From assembly GCA_021129875.1 (NCBI GenBank), contig JAJOKK010000102.1:2030-11156 (forward strand): DNA of 9,127 nucleotides. Direction: 5' to 3'. Positions 5,062-9,127 of this stretch are shown piece by piece. The translations under genes were made by a program, and so were the position numbers. Position 1 is the stretch's first letter; every line of letters starts with the position of its first letter. Below the pieces are notes generated by a model, which worked only from the letters and a program-made list of their open reading frames with translations, made no database searches and was not told where the DNA came from. The stretch comes from Candidatus Bipolaricaulota bacterium. GTDB taxonomy: Bacteria > Bipolaricaulota > Bipolaricaulia > UBA7950 > UBA9294.

Positions 5062-5566
5062 TTCACCGCTTTACGGATCATTGATCCGCTGGGAGGAATG
5101 GTCTTTCACCCTTCTCACTTCTGATCTTGGGGCACGCCTAATCGATCTTCATGAGGCCTCTTTGGCCGAGTTAGGCAGGCGCTTTGGCGGCGGTATCATC
5201 CCGAGCGAGGCGAAGACCGCCTTGGTCCGCAAGGAGGTTGAGGAATATCTGGCCGGGCGGAGGAAGTACTTCTCCTGCCCGCTCGATCTGCGGGGGACCA
5301 CCTTTCAAACCTCTGTTTGGCGCGAACTTCTGTCTATTCCCTACGGAGAGACGCGTTCTTACAGTGAGATTGCCGTTGCTGTAGACCGTCCGTCCGCAGC
5401 GCGTGCCGTTGGCGCCGCGATCGGCGAAAACCCGCTTCCTCTTGTCGTTCCCTGTCATCGGGTAATCGGGAAGGATGGGGCGCTTGTCGGTTTCGGCGGC
5501 GGATTACGCATGAAAGAACGGCTTCTTTCTTTGGAGAAACGGGTCTTGCGCGGGAAACGCTGTTGA
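5051..5566 (+). CDS. ogt: Methylated-DNA--[protein]-cysteine S-methyltransferase
   Basis: This 171-residue protein removes alkyl groups from O6 of guanine in DNA by a suicide transfer to its own cysteine. The active-site motif PCHRV is at 134-138, with acceptor Cys135. The helix-turn-helix region has GTTFQTSVWRELLSIPYGET (82-101), and RAVGAAIGENPLPL (118-131) contains the arginine that flips the base and the Asn hinge. The C-terminal GFGGGLRMKERLLSLE (about 147-162) is standard. An N-terminal ribonuclease-like domain fills residues 1-80. Start ATG 5051 overlaps the AMMECR1 gene and has GGAG about 12 bases upstream. The symbol is a family-level choice between ogt and an Ada-C type. The gene is intact and is followed directly by the rRNA promoters with no terminator I can see. 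Confidence 0.93.
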   Translation: MIDDSPLYGSLIRWEEWSFTLLTSDLGARLIDLHEASLAELGRRFGGGIIPSEAKTALVRKEVEEYLAGRRKYFSCPLDLRGTTFQTSVWRELLSIPYGETRSYSEIAVAVDRPSAARAVGAAIGENPLPLVVPCHRVIGKDGALVGFGGGLRMKERLLSLEKRVLRGKRC

Positions 5567-5581
5567 TTTGGGGTTTTGAGG
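5567..5581 (+). repeat. Solitary G/T-rich heptamer remnant
   Basis: TTTGGGGTTTTGAGG directly after the alkyltransferase stop shares the GGGTTTTGAG core of the repeat family at 2602-2980. It is a short match and could be chance, but its placement right after a gene end is like the other copies. Confidence 0.35.
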
Positions 5582-5585
5582 CCAG

Positions 5586-5614
5586 TTGACAAACGGGCCT
5601 TTCTATGGTACAGT
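5586..5614 (+). promoter_or_regulatory. 23S rRNA promoter P1
   Basis: TTGACA (5586-5591), a perfect -35 box, is 17 bp from TACAGT (5609-5614). It is followed by T-rich sequence and lies 20 bp after the alkyltransferase stop. Confidence 0.75.
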
Positions 5615-5627
5615 TTTTCCCTGTTGG

Positions 5628-5668
5628 CACCGCCCGCTAGATAGGGTTGACAGACCGAGCGGGAGGTG
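5628..5668. promoter_or_regulatory. Inverted repeat spanning promoter P2
   Basis: CACC-G-CCCGCT (5628-5638) and AGCGGG-A-GGTG (5658-5668) are complementary except for one central mismatch, around a 19-nt loop. The loop contains the -35 box of P2 and the right arm fills most of its spacer. It could be a protein-binding site or an RNA hairpin in transcripts from P1. Confidence 0.65.
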
Positions 5669-5675
5669 TTAGAAT
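5647..5675 (+). promoter_or_regulatory. 23S rRNA promoter P2
   Basis: TTGACA (5647-5652) and TAGAAT (5670-5675) are 17 bp apart. This is the closest match to the sigma70 consensus in the window. Initiation near 5682 is about 55 nt before the mature 23S end. Confidence 0.85.
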
Positions 5676-5685
5676 GTTCTTATAA

Positions 5686-5717
5686 GCCCACGAGAGTGGG
5701 CGAGAGATCTTTGACAA
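5686..5717 (+). promoter_or_regulatory. rRNA leader antitermination site (boxB-like hairpin plus boxA)
   Basis: GCCCAC (5686-5691) and GTGGGC (5696-5701) form a perfect stem closed by a GAGA tetraloop. Directly after it, GATCTTTGACAA (5706-5717) resembles boxA (TGCTCTTTAACAA), which binds NusB/NusE. The order hairpin then boxA is that of E. coli rrn leaders. The embedded TTGACA is better read as boxA than as a third promoter. Confidence 0.6.
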
Positions 5718-6825
5718 GTGAATAGAGTGTGTATCATACAAGCGCAGTAAGGGCAAATGGTGGACACCTTGGCAGTTGAAAGCGATGAAGGACGTGGCTA
5801 GCTGCGATAAGCCCCGGGGAGCCGCTAAGCAGGCTTTGATCCGAGGATTTCTGAATGGGAGTGCCCTCTATGGTGAAGCCATAGAAGGGCGCACTGAAAC
5901 TTTAGTAGGTGCGCTCAGCGAACCCGGCGAAGTGAAACATCTCAGTAACCGGAGGAAGAGAAATCAAACGAGATTCCCTTAGTAGTGGCGAGCGAAACGG
6001 GAAGAGCCCAAACCAAGGCAATGTAAGGCTGCATCCGTTGTTGTCTTGGGGTTGTAAGTTAGCACCGTCTCACCCATGCAGAGGTGAGCAGGGTTAAAAG
6101 TGATATCTAGTCGAACGGTCCGCAAAGTCTCTGGAAAGGACGACCGCAGAGGGTGAAAGTCCCGTAGACGAAAGGTTGAGCTACCTTGGGTGTTGACTTG
6201 AGTAGCGCCGGACACGAGAAATCCGACGTGAATCTGGGAGGACCACCTTCCAAGGCTAAATATTATCAACTGACCGATAGTGAACTAGTACCGCGAGGGA
6301 AAGGTGAAAAGCACCCCGGGAGGGGAGTGAAATAGAACTTGAAACCATTTGCTTACAGACAGTGGGAGCACCCGTAATAACGCCTTCACAGGCAATTTTA
6401 GGGTGTGACCGCATGCCTATTGTAGTATGAGCCGGCGAGTTACGTTATGTGGCAAGGTTAAGCCGAATGAGGTGTAGCCGTAGCGAAAGCGAGTCTGAAT
6501 AGGGCGACAGAAGTCACATGATGTAGACCCGAAGCCAGGTGAACTAGCCATGGGCAGGGTGAAGTGTACTTGACCGTACATGAAGGCCCGAACCCACTAG
6601 CGTTGAAAAGCTAGGGGATGACCTGTGGTTAGGGGCGAAAAACCAATCGAACCTGGTGATATCTGGCTCTCCCCGAAATAGCTTTAGGGCTAGCCTCGTG
6701 TTAAGACAGTTGGGGGTAGAGCACTGATCTGGGAAGGGGGGCAACTCTCGACCCTAACCAAACTCCGAATACCAGCTGATCGTTGCACGGGAGTCAGACC
6801 GCGGGGGATAATCTCCGCGCTCAAG

Positions 6826-6858
<33 letters not shown>

Positions 6859-7782
6859 GAAATCTAAGCTAAGTGGGAAAGGATGTGTTGTTGTTTAGAC
6901 ATCTGGGAGGTTGGCTTAGAAGCAGCCATCCTTTAAAGAGTGCGTAATAGCTCACCAGTCTAACGACGATGCGCCGAAAATTTAACGGGGCTAAGCTTAG
7001 TACCGAAGCTGCGGGAATGACAAAGTCCATAATTGGACTTGTTGTTCGGTAGGGGAGCATTCCGTTAACGGTTGAAGCTGAGCTGAAAGGCTTGGTGGAC
7101 GAGACGGAAGAGAGAATGCCGGCATGAGTAGCGCGAGCAATGTGAGAATCATTGCCACCGAATGCCTAAGGTTTCCTGGGGAAGGCTTGTCCGCCCAGGG
7201 TTAGGCGGAACCTAAGCTGAACCCGAAAGGGGTAGGCGATGGACAGCAGGTTAATATTCCTGCGCCTCTAATCTTGCATTTGAGCAAAGGGGGGACCCCG
7301 AAGGGCCCTCTCCGCACGCTGACGGAATAGCGTGTCCAAGCACTAAGGTAGGGGGGATAGGCAAATCCGTTTCCCCGTTTAAGTCGAGGTGTTATGGCGA
7401 GCCCGCTTTCAGGGCGAAGGGAGAAGGGGTCATCGGGCAAGAAAATCCTCTAGCGAGCAAGGAAGAGTCCGTACCAAAACCGACACAGGTAGGCGAGTAG
7501 AGAATACTAAGGTGGACGAGTGAAATTCAGTTAAGGAACTCGGCAAAATGACCCCGTAACTTCGGGATAAGGGGAGCCACCTTCGGGTGGCCGCAGAGAA
7601 TCGGCCTGAGCGACTGTTTAGCAAAAACACAGGACTCTGCTAACTCGAAAGAGGATGTATAGAGTCTGAAACCTGCCCACTGCTGAAAGGTTAAGGGGAA
7701 GCGTGAGAGCGCTGAACTGAAGCCCCAGTGAAGGGCGGCGGTAACTATAACCGTCCTAAGGTAGCGAAATTCCTTGTCAGGT

Positions 7783-8485
7783 AATTAACATGATTGCCTG
7801 TACCAGCTTATAACGGTGAAACCCAGCCTCGTTGCGGTTCAAGGAGCCGTGCCAAAGAGAGGGCAATACCGTGGGAAGTCGGGCTCGTCAAAGAACGGGT
7901 CTTGACCCCGTAACGACTGAGGTCGAAAGACCGAGATAGCAGTCCTGCTCGAATGAGCAAATTTGAGCTGCTATAATACGCTGGCACTGCTTACGGAGTG
8001 AACGTTGGTGAAGATGAACCTCAACGCGTATTTGTCAGGCTACGCCGATGGCGAGGGTTGCTTTTGCGTTACTATCAACAAAAGCAAGCGCCATGTCTTC
8101 GGTTGGGAAATCCGTCCCAGTTTCGCGGTCGCTCAGAATCGCGACCGGGCGGAGGTTCTTTGGATGTACAAGCAGCGATTTGGCTGTGGTAGCATCCGTA
8201 GCAACAGATCTGACAAGACTCTGAAGTATGAGGTTCGCAGCGTTCGTGATCTTGTGGAAAGGGTAATTCCGCACTTCGAGAAATACCCGTTACTTTCCAG
8301 TAAACGGACTGATTTTGAGAAGTTTGCGCTCGTCTGTAAGAAGATGAGCTGCGGTGAACACCTGACCGAAAAAGGCTTCCGAGAGATCGTCGAGGTGGTT
8401 TTTACCATCAACGACGGCAAACGGAAGTATCCAAAGGAAGCAGTGAAGATATAGTCTGCGCCCCTGGGGACAGGGGATTAACGTG
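7783..8485 (+). ncRNA. Group I self-splicing intron at 23S position 1951 (helix 71)
   Basis: It is bounded by a U at the end of exon 1 (7782) and a terminal G at 8485. P1: exon CAGGT (7778-7782) pairs with the guide GCCTG (7796-7800), giving the U-G splice-site pair. P3: CCAGC (7823-7827) with GCTGG (7980-7984). P8: CACTGCTT (7985-7992) with AAGCAGTG (8438-8445). P7: GACT (7915-7918) with AGTC (8453-8456) in the classic S segment AAGATATAGTC (8446-8456). P9: CCCCTG-GGGA-CAGGGG (8461-8476), a GNRA-type loop. Between P7 and P3 lie hairpins GGTC-GAAA-GACC (7921-7932) and ATAGCAG/CTGCTAT (7936-7942, 7968-7974), like the P7.1/P7.2 of IA introns. P4 to P6 I could draw only in part. The L1951 site is also used in Coxiella burnetii. 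Confidence 0.93.
8005..8454 (+). CDS. LAGLIDADG homing endonuclease encoded in intron loop L8
   Basis: This 149-residue protein has one LAGLIDADG motif, YLSGYADGEGCF at 9-20, with Glu17 at the catalytic acidic position. Single-motif members of about this size, such as I-CreI, act as homodimers and cut the intron-less allele at the insertion site, so the intron is copied in. Strand and helix segments after the motif (GWEIRPSFAVAQNRDRAEVL, then CGSIRSNRSDKTLKYEVRSV) fit the DNA-binding sheet. GGAG (7995-7998) serves TTG 8005 or GTG 8008; ATG 8014 is too far from it. The last codons (about 8438-8454) encode KEAVKI plus stop and also form P8 and part of P7 of the ribozyme. The gene is intact, which suggests recent activity. 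Confidence 0.92.
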   Translation: MVKMNLNAYLSGYADGEGCFCVTINKSKRHVFGWEIRPSFAVAQNRDRAEVLWMYKQRFGCGSIRSNRSDKTLKYEVRSVRDLVERVIPHFEKYPLLSSKRTDFEKFALVCKKMSCGEHLTEKGFREIVEVVFTINDGKRKYPKEAVKI

Positions 8486-9127
8486 AAGTTCTGACCCGCA
8501 TGAAAGGTCCAACGACTTGGGCGCTGTCTTGACTGAATGCTCGGTGAAATTGAAGCACAGGTGTAAACGCCTGTGACCCGCGGCTGGACAAAAAGACCCC
8601 GTGGAGCTTTACTATAGCTTGACATTGTGTTTTAGCATGTGTTGTACAGGATAGGTGGGAGGCGATGATAGCTGGGGCGCAAGCCTCGGTGGAGCCGCTC
8701 TTGGAATACCACCCTGCATATGTTGAGGCTCTAACCGTCGGCCGTTAGCAGCGGTCGCGGGACCGTGTTAAGTGGGTAGTTTGACTGGGGCGGTCACCTC
8801 CTAAAGAGTAACGGAGGTGCGCAAAGGTCTCCTCAGGCTGGTTAGTGATCAGCCATTGAGCGTAAGGGTATAAGGAGGCTTGACTGCGAGACCTACAAGT
8901 CGAGCAGGTGCGAAAGCAGGTCCTAGTGACCCAGTGGCGCTTTGTGGAAGGGCCACTGCTCATCGGACAAAAGTTACCCCGGGGATAACAGGCTAGTTCC
9001 GTCCAAGAGTTCACATCGACGACGGAGATCGGCACCTCGATGTCGGCTCATCCTATCCTGGGGCTGAATCAGGTCCCAAGGGTCCGGCTGTTCGCCGGTT
9101 AAAAGGGTACGCGAGCTGGGTTCAGAC

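Noticed and set aside
5711..5737. Third TTGACA with TATCAT as a promoter at the 23S 5' end
   Set aside because: The spacing is only 15 bp, initiation would fall inside the mature 23S, and the sequence fits boxA better.
7936..7946. GATAGCAGTCC as the S segment (P7 3' strand), which would put the endonuclease in P9
   Set aside because: GACTG/CAGTC does pair, but the S segment at 8446-8456 matches the consensus better, directly follows P8, and leaves P3 and P8 contiguous as expected.

Overview
This is a bacterial chromosomal window: it has bacterial-type 23S rRNA, Shine-Dalgarno sites and sigma70-type promoters. I cannot place the lineage from the sequence alone. Three things hint at an anaerobic or thermophilic, non-model bacterium: a 23S gene that is not linked to a 16S gene, a molybdopterin-cofactor gene next to a piece resembling aldehyde ferredoxin oxidoreductase, and a group I intron in 23S. 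A deep-branching lineage such as Bipolaricaulota is only a guess.

Left part (1-2604). The 5' end of an acyl-CoA/AMP ligase gene runs off the left edge on the minus strand. Divergent from it is a two-gene unit: an 85-residue protein resembling the C-terminal tail of aldehyde ferredoxin oxidoreductase, overlapping by ATGA with mobB. A 95-bp inverted repeat with 29-bp arms lies before a flavoredoxin-like flavin reductase. A GNAT acetyltransferase with its own promoter follows.

Middle part (2602-4062). About 450 bp of non-coding DNA holds three and a half tandem ~93-102 bp repeats built around telomere-like GGGTTTT heptamers, with an inverted heptamer block at the far end. Relatives of the heptamer block occur elsewhere in the window. 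Next come a minus-strand, membrane-anchored Amidase_3 protein, whose first zinc-ligand position reads Asp instead of His, and a tRNA-Pro(GGG) with promoter and probable terminator.

Right part (4063-9127). A promoter drives a 23-codon leader ORF whose stop overlaps the start of an AMMECR1-domain gene, which in turn overlaps an O6-alkylguanine-DNA alkyltransferase gene. Then comes an unlinked 23S rRNA gene with two tandem promoters, an inverted repeat across the second one, a boxB-like hairpin and a boxA. The 23S gene is cut at E. coli position 1951, in the loop of helix 71, by a 703-bp group I intron. P1, P3, P7, P8 and P9 can all be drawn. The L8 loop carries a single-motif LAGLIDADG homing endonuclease gene whose last codons also form P8 and P7 of the ribozyme. 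The window ends inside the 23S peptidyl-transferase region, just after the A-loop.

The intron with its endonuclease is the clearest mobile system here. The G/T-rich repeat family is the least explained element.
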